Of a stretch of DNA of 64,000 bases, positions 18,928 through 27,675 are shown one piece after another. The notes beneath the pieces were generated by a model. That model was not told the DNA's origin. It saw nothing but the letters and a program-made list of their open reading frames with translations, and ran no database searches. Both the position numbers and the translations under genes were made by a program. The stretch's first letter is position 1. Every line of letters starts with the position of its first letter. This stretch comes from Streptococcus suis (GTDB taxonomy: Bacteria > Bacillota > Bacilli > Lactobacillales > Streptococcaceae). The stretch spans positions 23,861 through 87,860 of the forward strand of contig NZ_POQQ01000046.1 in NCBI RefSeq assembly GCF_002964575.1. The letters are read 5' to 3'.

Positions 18928-19341
18928 ATGATTATTGAAATTTCAGTCTTGATTATTGCCTTGTCCATCGCGGCTGTGGCAGTTTACATTGTTTTGCTCT
19001 TGAAAAAATTGGGAACGGTGACGGATGAAGCCCAGCAAACTCTCAAGGTCTTGACCAGTGACATCAATGTGACCCTCTATCAGACCAACGAACTCTTGGC
19101 AAAAACAAATGTCTTGGTGGAAGATGTCAATGGGAAGGTTTCAACCTTGGATCCCTTGTTTGTTGCAGTGGCGGATCTATCCACATCTGTGTCTGACTTG
19201 AATGCTTCGGCGCGTGATTTGACGGTCAAAGCCAAGTCGGCAGGTGCCAATACGGTAAAAGCTGGCGGAGCCCTCTCTGCCTTGTCAACTATCTCATCTC
19301 TCTTAGGTAAGAAAGGAGAAAAAAATGGTAAAAAAATCTAG
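18928..19341 (+). CDS. DUF948 family membrane-anchored protein
   Basis: A 137-residue protein with one N-terminal membrane helix (EISVLIIALSIAAVAVYIVL) and a long helical, probably coiled-coil remainder, as in DUF948 proteins. AAAGGAG precedes ATG 18928; a longer frame into lgt (18856) lacks support. It overlaps the next gene by 17 bases. The hprK–lgt–DUF948–YtxH order is common in streptococci. The function is unknown; members have been linked to general stress. Confidence 0.88.
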   Translation: MIIEISVLIIALSIAAVAVYIVLLLKKLGTVTDEAQQTLKVLTSDINVTLYQTNELLAKTNVLVEDVNGKVSTLDPLFVAVADLSTSVSDLNASARDLTVKAKSAGANTVKAGGALSALSTISSLLGKKGEKNGKKI

Positions 19342-19858
19342 TGTCTTAACCAGTCTCTTATTGGGTGTGGCTGGTGGTGCTGCCGCAGCAGCCTTCCTAG
19401 CAAGCAAGACCGGGCAGGCGGTTAAGGAAAAAGTCCTTAACTTTGCCAATGACTACAAGGAAAACCATGAGGAAATCAATGCGGATTTGGTCAGCAAGGC
19501 TCAGGACTTGGGCAAGCAAGCCTCAGAGCGTTTTACAGAAGTCAAAACTCAGTTGGAAACTGGGGAATTGACAGTGGAAGATTTGGTCAAGTCAGGTAAG
19601 GAAAAATCTGTTGAAACCTTCGAGCAAATCAAGGAAAAAATCGCAGAACAAAACCTGTCAACGGCTGATATCTTGGAAGCTATCAAGGCTAAGACAGTCA
19701 AGGCACCGACTGTAGAGCTTTCTGAAGACGAGGTTGAGGATGCTGTGGTGGTGTCTGAGGATATTGAAATTGATATCGAAGATGTTCAAACTGAAGTGGT
19801 ATCAGAAACTGTTTCAGAAGTAACAAGCGAAACTGCTTCAGAAACAGGTAAAGCATAA
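19325..19858 (+). CDS. YtxH domain-containing protein
   Basis: A 177-residue protein with an N-terminal hydrophobic segment (LTSLLLGVAGGAAAAAFLAS) and the YtxH-like GQAVKEKVLNFANDYKE stretch, then long helices and an acidic Val/Glu/Ser-rich tail. AAAGGAG lies inside the preceding gene just ahead of the ATG, so translation is coupled. It is probably a membrane-associated stress protein; no enzymatic motif is seen. The acidic tail (about 135-177) appears to be low-complexity expansion. Confidence 0.87.
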   Translation: MVKKSSVLTSLLLGVAGGAAAAAFLASKTGQAVKEKVLNFANDYKENHEEINADLVSKAQDLGKQASERFTEVKTQLETGELTVEDLVKSGKEKSVETFEQIKEKIAEQNLSTADILEAIKAKTVKAPTVELSEDEVEDAVVVSEDIEIDIEDVQTEVVSETVSEVTSETASETGKA

Positions 19859-19905
19859 AAAATGGCTCGTTATCAACTGTAATGGGTTGATGTTAGCTAC
19901 ACCTA

Positions 19906-19934
19906 GAGAGGATTTATTGATCCTCTCTTTTTTA
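19906..19934 (+). terminator. Terminator ending the hprK–lgt transcript
   Basis: GAGAGGA (19906-19912) pairs with TCCTCTC (19921-19927), followed by TTTTTTT. Confidence 0.85.
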
Positions 19935-20018
19935 ATGTTGAAGGTGCTTTGTATATTTATACAATTTTTGAAAGAATATGGTACAATAAGGGCAGAATAA
20001 ATAAAAGTAGGAAGTCTT

Positions 20019-21143
20019 ATGAAATTACCACGTTTTGGCGTTGAGGAATGGCTAAATGTCCATGAAAACAACGCCATCTATGACATTGCAGGAGTATCCA
20101 TTTCTGCCTTAACCTTAGAAGAATTGTTTGCCTTGTCGGGCACCAATCCTGAGGATTTTTATGAGAAATTGCAGGGCACCAAGCTCAACTATGGATGGAT
20201 AGAGGGTTCGCCAGCATTTAAAGAGGCTGTCAGCCAGCTCTACGAACAGGTCAGTCCTGAACAAATTCTCCAGACCAATGGGGCAACAGGGGCCAACTTG
20301 TTAGTTCTTTATAGTTTGATTGAGCCAGGGGACCATGTCATTTCTCTTTATCCGACCTACCAACAACTCTACGATATTCCAAAGTCCTTGGGAGCGGAAG
20401 TGGATTTGTGGCAGATTGAGGAGGAAAATGGCTGGTTGCCAGACTTGGAAAAACTGCGTCAGCTCATTCGTCCTAACACTAAGATGATTTGCATCAACAA
20501 TGCCAATAATCCAACTGGTGCTGTCATGGATAGGACCTATTTGGAAGAATTGGCGGAAATTGCTGGTGAAGTTGGGGCTTACATTCTATCGGATGAAGTC
20601 TATCGTTCCTTTTCTGAGCTGGATGTGCCATCCATTATAGAAGTCTATGACAAGGGGATTGCTGTCAATAGCTTATCCAAGACCTACTCCTTGCCTGGTA
20701 TTCGTGTGGGTTGGGTGGCTGCCAATCATCAAGTGACAGATATATTGAGAGATTATCGGGATTACACCATGATTTGTGCAGGTGTCTTTGATGATATGGT
20801 GGCTCAATTGGCCTTGGCCCATTATCAAGAAATTCTAGAACGAAATCGACGCATTTTAGAAGGAAATCTAGCAATTCTGGACCAATGGATTGAGAATGAA
20901 CCCCTCGTTTCCTATATTCGTCCAGCGGTTGTTTCTACCAGCTTTGTCAAGATTGCAGTGGATATGCCCATGGAAGATTTTTGCTTGCAACTTCTGCAGG
21001 AATACGGTGTTCTTCTGGTTCCAGGCAATCGGTTTGATCGTGATGGCTATGTCCGTCTAGGTTTTGCCTGTGAACAAGAAACTCTAATCAAAGGATTAGA
21101 AAAACTATCCCAATTTTTAAGAAGATTTGATAAAGAAAACTAG
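20019..21143 (+). CDS. PLP-dependent aminotransferase, class I/II
   Basis: A 374-residue fold-type I enzyme. Visible motifs: INNANNPTGAVM (Asn for the PLP ring), LSDEVYRSF (Asp for pyridine N), and VNSLSKTYSLPGIRVGW with the Schiff-base Lys. TACAATAAG (about 19981) and AGGAAG give promoter and ribosome binding site. It is a single gene ending at a strong terminator. The substrate cannot be read from the sequence; the family includes aspartate/alanine aminotransferases and C–S lyases. Confidence 0.9.
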   Translation: MKLPRFGVEEWLNVHENNAIYDIAGVSISALTLEELFALSGTNPEDFYEKLQGTKLNYGWIEGSPAFKEAVSQLYEQVSPEQILQTNGATGANLLVLYSLIEPGDHVISLYPTYQQLYDIPKSLGAEVDLWQIEEENGWLPDLEKLRQLIRPNTKMICINNANNPTGAVMDRTYLEELAEIAGEVGAYILSDEVYRSFSELDVPSIIEVYDKGIAVNSLSKTYSLPGIRVGWVAANHQVTDILRDYRDYTMICAGVFDDMVAQLALAHYQEILERNRRILEGNLAILDQWIENEPLVSYIRPAVVSTSFVKIAVDMPMEDFCLQLLQEYGVLLVPGNRFDRDGYVRLGFACEQETLIKGLEKLSQFLRRFDKEN

Positions 21144-21169
21144 CTCAGGTGGTTGAGCTAGTTTTCTTT
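21132..21169. terminator. Bidirectional terminator, 16-bp perfect stem
   Basis: Perfect arms at 21132-21147 and 21154-21169 with a six-base loop. The arms cover the end of the aminotransferase and the last codons of the converging DUF2974 gene, so it should stop both transcripts. Confidence 0.9.
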
Positions 21170-22339
21170 ATTTTCAGTTGTGTTTCTTTGGAATAATTTC
21201 CGCCAATCTGGTAGAGAGATTTCAGGGCTTGGAATGGAGGTGCTAATATTGTCCCTCCAAATTTGGTAGCGGGTGTCAAAGAGTAGCCGAATGAGTTTGT
21301 CCATCATTTCCGCCTCTTGAGGAGATAATTCTTTTCTCAATCGGTCCATTTCCTGCAATTTCTGTAGAGGATTGACAGTTATGTCACTGAACCGTTCAAT
21401 CCCAGCTTGGATGAAAATCCCGAAAAAGAGGTCAAAGAAATCTTTCAATTCTTCATCAGTTAGGCTAGCAGTCCAAGCTTTTAAAGTCTGGTCGGTTTGA
21501 AGGCTGTCGCTAGTTAGGGCAGGGGCTGACTTGAAATCAGTTCCTTCAATTTCCCAAGAAAATGTGATGTGTTGGAGAAGACCGATGGTGTTGCTCTGAA
21601 CAATTTGGGCATTTTCAGGTGTTTCCAACATCATTCCCACGATGGAATTTTGTGGAATGAGGGGGTAAATCCGATTTTGAATAGCTTGGTAGCCAGGAGC
21701 TACCAAATGCTTTTTATGGAGCCCTGGTGCGTCAAAGGGATAGACAGCCACAATTCGCTCTTGTAAATCTGAGGACTGCTTACTTGCGGAATAAAGGGCT
21801 AAATTACCACCTTTGGAATGCCCTGCGATATAGAAGTTCTCCTTTTGATTAGACATTATTTTTTCCAAATAATCACTTGCAGAACGCTGGGCAGGAATTT
21901 CATCCATATAGGTCATGTGGAAGTCTTCCTTCCAACCGATGATAGTGTCATCTGTTCCCCTAAAACAAGTCAGGACAGTCTGTCTGTCCAAGCGGTAGCT
22001 AATGGCGGCGAATTGTTGCTCTTGGTCCAACTGATAATCGTCAACGAAGCCAAATGCCTTGATAGACTTGAAGCGTATGGATTTGGCTAGAAGGGCAAAT
22101 AAGGCTAGGCGATTTTTGGTCACCATAGAAAAGGGAGGGAAGTCATTCCGATAAGTTGCTTCAAAATGCTCAGCCAAATGATCCAGTCGGATGCCATTTT
22201 CGGTAAAGGAGGTGGGGACGAGCTTGTCGAAAGGCAGGTAGGAAAGCTCAGTCAGGGCCAAAATGTCCAGTTTGTTTAGGGGCTGGTCGTAAAAACTGTC
22301 GTATTGACTGTCTTCTATGTAATTTAATAAATTCGGCAT
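21158..22339 (-). CDS. DUF2974 (Mbeg1-like) alpha/beta-hydrolase
   Basis: A 393-residue intracellular lipase-like protein. The nucleophile elbow is AGHSKGGNLALYS (GxSxG), following the strand DRQTVLTCFRGTDDTIIGWKEDF, which matches the DUF2974/Mbeg1-like family common in streptococci. The C-terminal third is helical. It is a single leftward gene with AAAGGATTG ahead of the start. The natural substrate is unknown; an esterase or lipase activity is inferred. Confidence 0.85.
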   Translation of the reverse strand: MPNLLNYIEDSQYDSFYDQPLNKLDILALTELSYLPFDKLVPTSFTENGIRLDHLAEHFEATYRNDFPPFSMVTKNRLALFALLAKSIRFKSIKAFGFVDDYQLDQEQQFAAISYRLDRQTVLTCFRGTDDTIIGWKEDFHMTYMDEIPAQRSASDYLEKIMSNQKENFYIAGHSKGGNLALYSASKQSSDLQERIVAVYPFDAPGLHKKHLVAPGYQAIQNRIYPLIPQNSIVGMMLETPENAQIVQSNTIGLLQHITFSWEIEGTDFKSAPALTSDSLQTDQTLKAWTASLTDEELKDFFDLFFGIFIQAGIERFSDITVNPLQKLQEMDRLRKELSPQEAEMMDKLIRLLFDTRYQIWRDNISTSIPSPEISLPDWRKLFQRNTTENKEN

Positions 22340-22479
22340 GGCAATCCTTTCCTTTTTCTTCTAGTATAGCGAAATATGTGTGGAATGACAAATCTTGGTT
22401 GGAGATTTAGAAAAATCCCCCTTTTTTCCTGAATTTTAGGCTATAATATATAGTATATATGAAAAAGGGAGAGAGAGCG

Positions 22480-23163
22480 ATGCAGAAAATACTTCTTGTT
22501 GAGGATGATAAAACCATTAGCCAACTAGTTGCCAAAAACCTGATCAATTGGGGCTATCAGGTTCAAGAGGTCAAGGATTTTCAGACGGTTTTGGACCAGA
22601 TAAGAGATTTTCAGCCCCATTTGATTTTACTGGATATTGGACTACCTTTTTTCAATGGCTATTACTGGTGTCAGGAAATTCGCAAGACATCCCGTGTGCC
22701 CATTATGTTTCTGTCTTCCCATGACCAGCCCATGGATATTGTCATGGCGATCAATATGGGAGCAGATGACTATGTGACCAACCCTTTTGAAATGACGGTT
22801 CTCCTAGCCAAAATACAGGGGCTTTTGCGGAGAACTTACGATTTCGTAGGTGAACAAAGTTTACTCTGGTTTGAAGAGGCTTCCTTAGATTTGAAGACTA
22901 TGCAGGTGTCTTATGGACAGGCTGTAGAGGAGTTGACACGAAATGAATTTCAGATATTACGTGTGCTTTTTGAGCATGGCAAGGAAGTGGTTAGTCGTGA
23001 GGAGCTGATGAGAGAACTCTGGAACAGCGATATTTTTGTGGATGACAATACCCTGTCGGTTAACATCGCTCGCCTGCGTAAAAAATTGGCAGAACTGGGC
23101 CTGCCAGATTTGATTGCCACCAAGAAAGGAGTGGGCTACGGCCTGGTGTGGACACATGAATAA
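22480..23163 (+). CDS. OmpR-family response regulator, BceR-like, lacking the conserved lysine
   Basis: A 227-residue regulator with an N-terminal receiver (VEDD acidic pair at 9-10, phosphoacceptor Asp52 in LLDIGLP) and a C-terminal winged helix (LTRNEFQILRVLFEHGK…VDDNTLSVNIARLRKKL). The canonical KPF motif reads YVTNPF, with Asn at position 101 in place of the conserved Lys. I start at 22480 with GGGAGAG upstream. It overlaps the kinase gene by 8 bases. The context (short sensor kinase, ABC ATPase, large permease) marks it as BceR-like, responding to cell-wall-active peptides. Confidence 0.92.
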   Translation: MQKILLVEDDKTISQLVAKNLINWGYQVQEVKDFQTVLDQIRDFQPHLILLDIGLPFFNGYYWCQEIRKTSRVPIMFLSSHDQPMDIVMAINMGADDYVTNPFEMTVLLAKIQGLLRRTYDFVGEQSLLWFEEASLDLKTMQVSYGQAVEELTRNEFQILRVLFEHGKEVVSREELMRELWNSDIFVDDNTLSVNIARLRKKLAELGLPDLIATKKGVGYGLVWTHE

Positions 23164-24148
23164 GGATGATTTTAGCCCGCTAGTATCAGAATTTTTACCC
23201 ACTTGGCTCCGTCATCGTTGGATCTTTCTGGCCAGCTACTGCCTTTTTGTTTCGACCATTTTGGCTATCAGTAGCGTCTTTGACATTGAGAGGGACCTGG
23301 CTCGCTATGCTCTCATCCTCCTGAGCATTTGTTGGCTCCTCGCCCTCCTCTGGGATTTTGTCAGGGAATTTTCCCGCTTTGGAAAAATCTGGCGTGGTCA
23401 GAGAGTAGCCACTGGGACAGCCAGTGAACGTTGTTTGCAGGAGAGAGTGGAGCGACTAGAAGTTCAAAACAAGCTTCTGATGGAAAAACAACGTCAGGAA
23501 CAGACAGAATTAGATGACTACTACACCCTCTGGGCCCACCAGATGAAAACGCCTATTGCAGCCAGTCAGCTCTTGGCCAATGAGGTAGACAGTAGTTCAG
23601 TCCGTCATCAGCTTGAATCAGAACTTTTTAAAATCGAACAATATACAGGTTTGGTCTTGAACTATCTCCGTCTACAGTCTTTCCATGATGATTTGGTTAT
23701 TGAATCTGTCAATTTGGCAGAACTGGTCAGATGCCTGGTCAAGAAATATTCCCTCTTTTTTATTCAGGCCAATACCAGCTTGGACTTGGGACCGCTGGAT
23801 AGGACAGTAAAGACCGACAAACGCTGGCTGGGTCTCTTGATTGAGCAGATTTTATCCAACGCCCTCAAATATTGTCAGGGGGGAAGTATTTCGATTGCCC
23901 TGGATGGAGATGAGTTGGTTATTCGTGATACAGGCATTGGGATTGCAGAGAGTGACTTGGAGCGGGTTTTTGAGCGTGGTTTTTCAGGTTTCAATGGCCG
24001 CAGAACTCAGCAGTCTTCGGGTCTGGGACTTTATCTCTCCCGGAAAATCGCTGCGGAGCTGGGCTATTCCCTCAAACTAAGCTCCAAAGTGGGTCAGGGA
24101 ACAGAAGTGCGAATAGGCATCAAAGAAGTGGAGATGATTTTTGACTAA
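23156..24148 (+). CDS. Intramembrane-sensing histidine kinase, BceS-like
   Basis: A 330-residue kinase with two close membrane helices (about 22-40 and 50-68) and almost no extracellular loop, the intramembrane-sensing layout of BceS. The phosphoacceptor is His128 in LWAHQMKTPIAASQLL. The ATPase boxes are EQILSNALKY (N), IRDTGIGI (G1) and SGLGLYLSRKIAAELG (G2). Such kinases sense peptide antibiotics through their ABC transporter. The start at 23156 overlaps the regulator stop; an in-frame ATG at 23114 lies deep inside that gene. Confidence 0.93.
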   Translation: MNKDDFSPLVSEFLPTWLRHRWIFLASYCLFVSTILAISSVFDIERDLARYALILLSICWLLALLWDFVREFSRFGKIWRGQRVATGTASERCLQERVERLEVQNKLLMEKQRQEQTELDDYYTLWAHQMKTPIAASQLLANEVDSSSVRHQLESELFKIEQYTGLVLNYLRLQSFHDDLVIESVNLAELVRCLVKKYSLFFIQANTSLDLGPLDRTVKTDKRWLGLLIEQILSNALKYCQGGSISIALDGDELVIRDTGIGIAESDLERVFERGFSGFNGRRTQQSSGLGLYLSRKIAAELGYSLKLSSKVGQGTEVRIGIKEVEMIFD

Positions 24149-24244
24149 TCTTACAAAATTGTCACGCAAATGAAAGCTAGGGCTATGGCAGACTGTCGGA
24201 GGATGGGCTAGAATGGGGGTAGAAAAAGAAAAGGAGGCAGTAAG
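24149..24244 (+). promoter_or_regulatory. Candidate activated promoter of the BceAB-like genes
   Basis: Between the kinase and the ABC ATPase lies a possible -10 TAGAAT (about 24211) preceded at 17 bp by a poor -35 (TGGCAG), as expected for an activator-dependent promoter. TTACAAAATTGTCACGCAAA upstream is a candidate regulator site. The AAAAGGAGG ribosome binding site follows. The assignment is by position only. Confidence 0.4.
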
Positions 24245-25003
24245 ATGACACTTTTAGATGTACAACACGTTCAAAAAATTTACCAAACCCGCTTTCAAGC
24301 CAGTCAGGTTGAAGCCTTGAAAGACATTCATTTTACAGTTGAAAAGGGTGAATATGTCGCCATCATGGGGGAATCAGGTTCTGGAAAATCCACCTTGCTT
24401 AATATTTTGGCAACCCTTGATAAGCCAACGCAGGGCAAGGTTCTGCTCAATGGTGTCAACACAGAAACGATTAAGAGCAGGGAGGCTGCAGCCTTTCGTC
24501 GGGAGAAATTGGGATTTGTCTTCCAAGATTTCAACCTCTTGGACACCCTCTCTGTCAAGGACAATGTTCTCTTGCCTTTGGTTTTGTCTCGCTATCCGAT
24601 TGATGAGATGAACAAGCGACTGGTTCATACACTAAATAGTCTAGGAATTGCGACCTTACAAGACAAAATGCCCTACGAGATTTCAGGCGGTCAGCAGCAA
24701 CGGGTTGCGGTGGCGCGTGCCATCATCACCCAGCCCGAAATCTTTTTGGCGGATGAGCCGACTGGAGCCCTCGACTCCAAATCAACGGCTACCCTTCTCG
24801 ATATTTTTGAAAAAATCAATCAAGAAGGGCAAACCATTTTGATGGTAACCCACTCAACAGCGGCAGCTAGCCGCGCCAAACGGGTCCTCTTTATCAAGGA
24901 TGGTATCCTCTACAATCAAATCTACCGGGGTGAGAGAACCAGTCAGGAAATGTATCAGCTGATTTCAGATACCTTGACACTTATGGCGAATCGAGGTGAG
25001 TAA
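24245..25003 (+). CDS. ABC transporter ATP-binding protein, BceA-like
   Basis: A 252-residue MacB/BceA-type ATPase: Walker A GESGSGKSTLLN, Q-loop FVFQDFNLLDTLS, signature SGGQQQRVAVARA, Walker B IFLADEPTGALDSKS and switch His in MVTHSTAA. It energises the adjacent large permease and, in this family, serves both resistance to and sensing of cell-wall antibiotics such as bacitracin or lantibiotics. The permease gene starts one base after its stop, so the pair is coupled. Confidence 0.95.
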   Translation: MTLLDVQHVQKIYQTRFQASQVEALKDIHFTVEKGEYVAIMGESGSGKSTLLNILATLDKPTQGKVLLNGVNTETIKSREAAAFRREKLGFVFQDFNLLDTLSVKDNVLLPLVLSRYPIDEMNKRLVHTLNSLGIATLQDKMPYEISGGQQQRVAVARAIITQPEIFLADEPTGALDSKSTATLLDIFEKINQEGQTILMVTHSTAAASRAKRVLFIKDGILYNQIYRGERTSQEMYQLISDTLTLMANRGE

Positions 25004-25004
25004 T

Positions 25005-27008
25005 ATGTTTGGACTAACCTTTCGATTGGCTCTGACCAATCTCAAAAAGAACCGCAGGCTCTATTTTCCCTATGCCCTGATGACCAGCTTGTCCACAGCC
25101 ATTGCCTATATTTTCACCGCGCTTGCCTTTCATCCTGATTTAGGTCAGGTCAAGGGAGCCAATGGGGTAACCATGGTTTTGGGATTCGGTATGATTGTAG
25201 TCATGTTGGCAGTTGCCATCATGGTCTTCTATGCCAATAGCTTTGTCATGAAGCAGCGGTCAAAAGAGTTTGGTGTCTATAGTATCCTAGGCTTGGAGAA
25301 AAAACATCTTCTTTTGATGACCTTCCTAGAAAATCTAGTATTCGCAGCCAGCACCATTCTGACAGGCTTGTTGCTAGGATTGACCTTGGATAAACTATTC
25401 TATGCTCTCTTGCTGAAGGCTATGCAGATGCCTGTAGTTCTGGCTTCAACCTTCCAGTTGAAAAGTCTAGTCACTGTACTTATCTATCTCTTTGGGATTT
25501 TCGCCTTGGTCAGTCTATTTAATATTGGGAAACTGGGCTTGACCGACTCGCTCAAACTGGTTCAAGGTAAGAAGCGAGGGGATACGAAAACAGGCTTCCT
25601 CTGGCTACAAACCCTCTTAGCTATTATTTTACTGGGGTCAGGCTATGCCATTGCCCAGCTAGTGACCAATCCTTTTCAGGCGGTTCCGAGTTTCTTTGGA
25701 GCGACTCTTCTGGTTATCCTTGGGACTTATTTGCTTTTCCAAGCAGGTGTTATTAGTCTCTTAAACTGGCTAAAGCACCGTCAGACCTATTACTACAAGC
25801 CTGAGAATTTTATTTCTGTATCCAACTTGATTTTTCGTATGCGGAAAAATGCTCTGGGCCTCGCGACCATTACCATCCTCTCCAGTATGTTCTTAGTAAC
25901 TATGGTTGGAGGACTTAATATATACATCGGTGGCAAAGATTATATTGCCAATCAAAATCCAAATGACTATTCGATCGATGTTGGAATGCAACCAACCACT
26001 TCAAAAGAACAAACGGAGAAGTGGGAGGTGTGGGCGGAAGCTATCTTGGAAGAGACAGATATTCCAGTTGAAAGTAAGGTAGTCTATCCTTATCAGCAAG
26101 CCTATTTTTCTGAGGTGACAAATCAGCAAATAAAATTTTTGACGGATGAAGAGGCCGCTGGTATGGATTTCTCTGATCGAGTGGGGATCGGTTTTGTCCT
26201 TGATCAAGCCAGCTATGAAAAGATGACAGGAGAAGCACTCCAGTTGGCATCTGACCAAGTGGCAATTTTTAGTAAGGGAGTCCAGTATCAAGCTGGTCAA
26301 ACCCTCACCTTTGATGAAAAGGAGATGGAAGTTGCCCAAGTCTTGCCCAAGAATGTGACTTTAGGACATCTACCAGACCATGGTTCCTTCCTTCTCAGCC
26401 AGTATCTGGTCATTGTTGTTCAAGACTTGGCTGTTTTTGAAAATCAAGCTGAGAATCGCTATTATATGGGCTTTGAAAGCAGTTTATCAGAAGAAGAGCA
26501 GGTAGATAGCCATGAATCAGGACGTTTTGAAAGTGAGCTTTGGGAGTCCAATATATTACAGAATGTAACGAACGCCATCATTCTGGCCTATCGTGCCTAT
26601 GCGATGCGTGGTTTCTTCAGTTTTGCAGGTTCACTTTTCTTCATCGGCCTCTTACTTTCGCTCATCTTTTTGATGGCGGTGGTGCTGGTGATTTACTTCA
26701 AACAGATTTCAGAAGGCTATGAAGACAGAGATCGCTTCGTCATTATGACCAAGGTTGGTCTGGATGAGGATCAGACGAGACAGTCCATTCGCAAGCAATT
26801 ACTGACCGTCTTTTTCCTACCTATCCTACTTGCCTTTGTTCATCTTGCCTTTGCCTACAAGATGCTATCATCCATTCTTTTGTCTATCGGCGTTGTTAAT
26901 GCAGGGCTTATGTTGCAGGTGACAGCAGGCATCTGTGGTGGCTATCTCCTCCTCTACCTAGTGGTCTATGCCATCACAACACGATCTTACAAACAGATTA
27001 TTTCCTAA
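25005..27008 (+). CDS. ABC transporter permease, BceB-like (FtsX fold)
   Basis: A 667-residue permease with about ten membrane helices and a large extracellular domain (about 320-530) between helices 7 and 8, the hallmark of BceB-type permeases. The N-terminal FGLTFRLALTNLKKNRRLYF and MKQRSKEFGVYSILGLEK are typical. I start at ATG 25005, preceded by GAGGTGA; a GTG at 24996 is in frame but overlaps that site. It is the last gene of the module, followed by a terminator. Confidence 0.93.
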   Translation: MFGLTFRLALTNLKKNRRLYFPYALMTSLSTAIAYIFTALAFHPDLGQVKGANGVTMVLGFGMIVVMLAVAIMVFYANSFVMKQRSKEFGVYSILGLEKKHLLLMTFLENLVFAASTILTGLLLGLTLDKLFYALLLKAMQMPVVLASTFQLKSLVTVLIYLFGIFALVSLFNIGKLGLTDSLKLVQGKKRGDTKTGFLWLQTLLAIILLGSGYAIAQLVTNPFQAVPSFFGATLLVILGTYLLFQAGVISLLNWLKHRQTYYYKPENFISVSNLIFRMRKNALGLATITILSSMFLVTMVGGLNIYIGGKDYIANQNPNDYSIDVGMQPTTSKEQTEKWEVWAEAILEETDIPVESKVVYPYQQAYFSEVTNQQIKFLTDEEAAGMDFSDRVGIGFVLDQASYEKMTGEALQLASDQVAIFSKGVQYQAGQTLTFDEKEMEVAQVLPKNVTLGHLPDHGSFLLSQYLVIVVQDLAVFENQAENRYYMGFESSLSEEEQVDSHESGRFESELWESNILQNVTNAIILAYRAYAMRGFFSFAGSLFFIGLLLSLIFLMAVVLVIYFKQISEGYEDRDRFVIMTKVGLDEDQTRQSIRKQLLTVFFLPILLAFVHLAFAYKMLSSILLSIGVVNAGLMLQVTAGICGGYLLLYLVVYAITTRSYKQIIS

Positions 27009-27034
27009 ACTTGGGGTGACCCAAGTTTTTTATT
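27008..27034 (+). terminator. Terminator after the BceAB-like genes
   Basis: AACTTGGG pairs with CCCAAGTT around GTGA, followed by TTTTTTA. The first arm begins at the last base of the permease stop codon. Confidence 0.85.
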
Positions 27035-27051
27035 TTCTTTACAAATTTTAA

Positions 27052-27182
27052 CTATTTTGTTTTACAAACTAGCCATCTTGTGTTACACTATAGATACAAA
27101 GCTAATAGGTAAAACAAACTAGTGATAGAAGACCAAGAAAATCACTTTTATTTTTATCAGACTAGTTGGTATTACAAACTAG
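27052..27182 (+). promoter_or_regulatory. Three 21-bp palindromic operators and promoter of the PadR operon
   Basis: Three imperfect 21-bp palindromes, each ending in ACAAACTAG, lie at 27052-27072, 27102-27122 and 27162-27182. The first reads CTATTTTGT…ACAAACTAG and the third CTAGTTGGT…ACAAACTAG. Their centres are 50 and 60 bp apart, about five and six helical turns. A candidate promoter overlaps the first: TTTACA (27061-27066), 17 bp, TACACT (27084-27089) with an extended TG. They are likely autoregulatory sites for the PadR protein encoded downstream. Confidence 0.65.
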
Positions 27183-27195
27183 GTGGGGAGGCAGT

Positions 27196-27360
27196 ATGAA
27201 ACTGGATAAGAAAAGTCGGGAAAATTGGAAACTGGCAGGCATCACGCTTGTGACGGCCATTATAACAGGCTGGGCCTTGGATTCTATTTTGATCTTAGGC
27301 ATCATGTTAGCATCAGGCTTGCTGTTTGGATTTTTTGTAGAGGAAGAGGAGGACTTATGA
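27196..27360 (+). CDS. Small membrane protein heading the PadR operon
   Basis: A 54-residue protein with two predicted membrane segments (about 13-27 and 29-47) and an acidic end EEEEDL. The ATG at 27196 follows GGGGAGGCAGT. Its stop overlaps the PadR start (ATGA), so translation is coupled. It is not a family I recognise; small membrane genes next to PadR regulators are often part of the regulated output. Confidence 0.7.
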   Translation: MKLDKKSRENWKLAGITLVTAIITGWALDSILILGIMLASGLLFGFFVEEEEDL

Positions 27361-27674
27361 AAGAAACCCAGATGCTCAAGGGGGTCCTGGATGGCTGTGT
27401 ATTGCAAATAATCAGCCAGAAGGAGATTTATGGTTATGAGCTGGTTCAGGAATTGAGAAAACAGGGCTTTGAAAACATGGTCGGAGGGACAGTCTATCCT
27501 CTCCTTCAGAAGTTAGAGAAAAATAGCCTGATTTTTAGTCAGAACAAGCCCTCTCCAGACGGACCAGATAGAAAGTATTTTTATCTGACAGACCAGGGAA
27601 AGGCTTATCTAGAAGATTTTTGGTCTCAGTGGGCTGAGCTGGTTCAAAAGGTTCAGCGATTGAAAGGAGAGTAG
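27357..27674 (+). CDS. PadR family transcriptional regulator
   Basis: A 105-residue PadR-s1 regulator: winged helix MLKGVLDGCVLQIISQKEIY, GYELVQELRKQGFE and GGTVYPLLQKLEKN, then a short dimerisation helix. Members usually repress their own operon and respond to drugs or envelope stress. It starts at 27357, overlapping the previous stop; a longer frame to 27225 would read through that gene. Two membrane proteins of a PadR-associated type follow. Confidence 0.92.
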   Translation: MKETQMLKGVLDGCVLQIISQKEIYGYELVQELRKQGFENMVGGTVYPLLQKLEKNSLIFSQNKPSPDGPDRKYFYLTDQGKAYLEDFWSQWAELVQKVQRLKGE

Positions 27675-27675
27675 G

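Noticed and set aside
22480..27008. Module as a lantibiotic biosynthesis cluster
   Set aside because: Only sensor, regulator, ATPase and permease are present; no precursor peptide or modification enzyme was seen.
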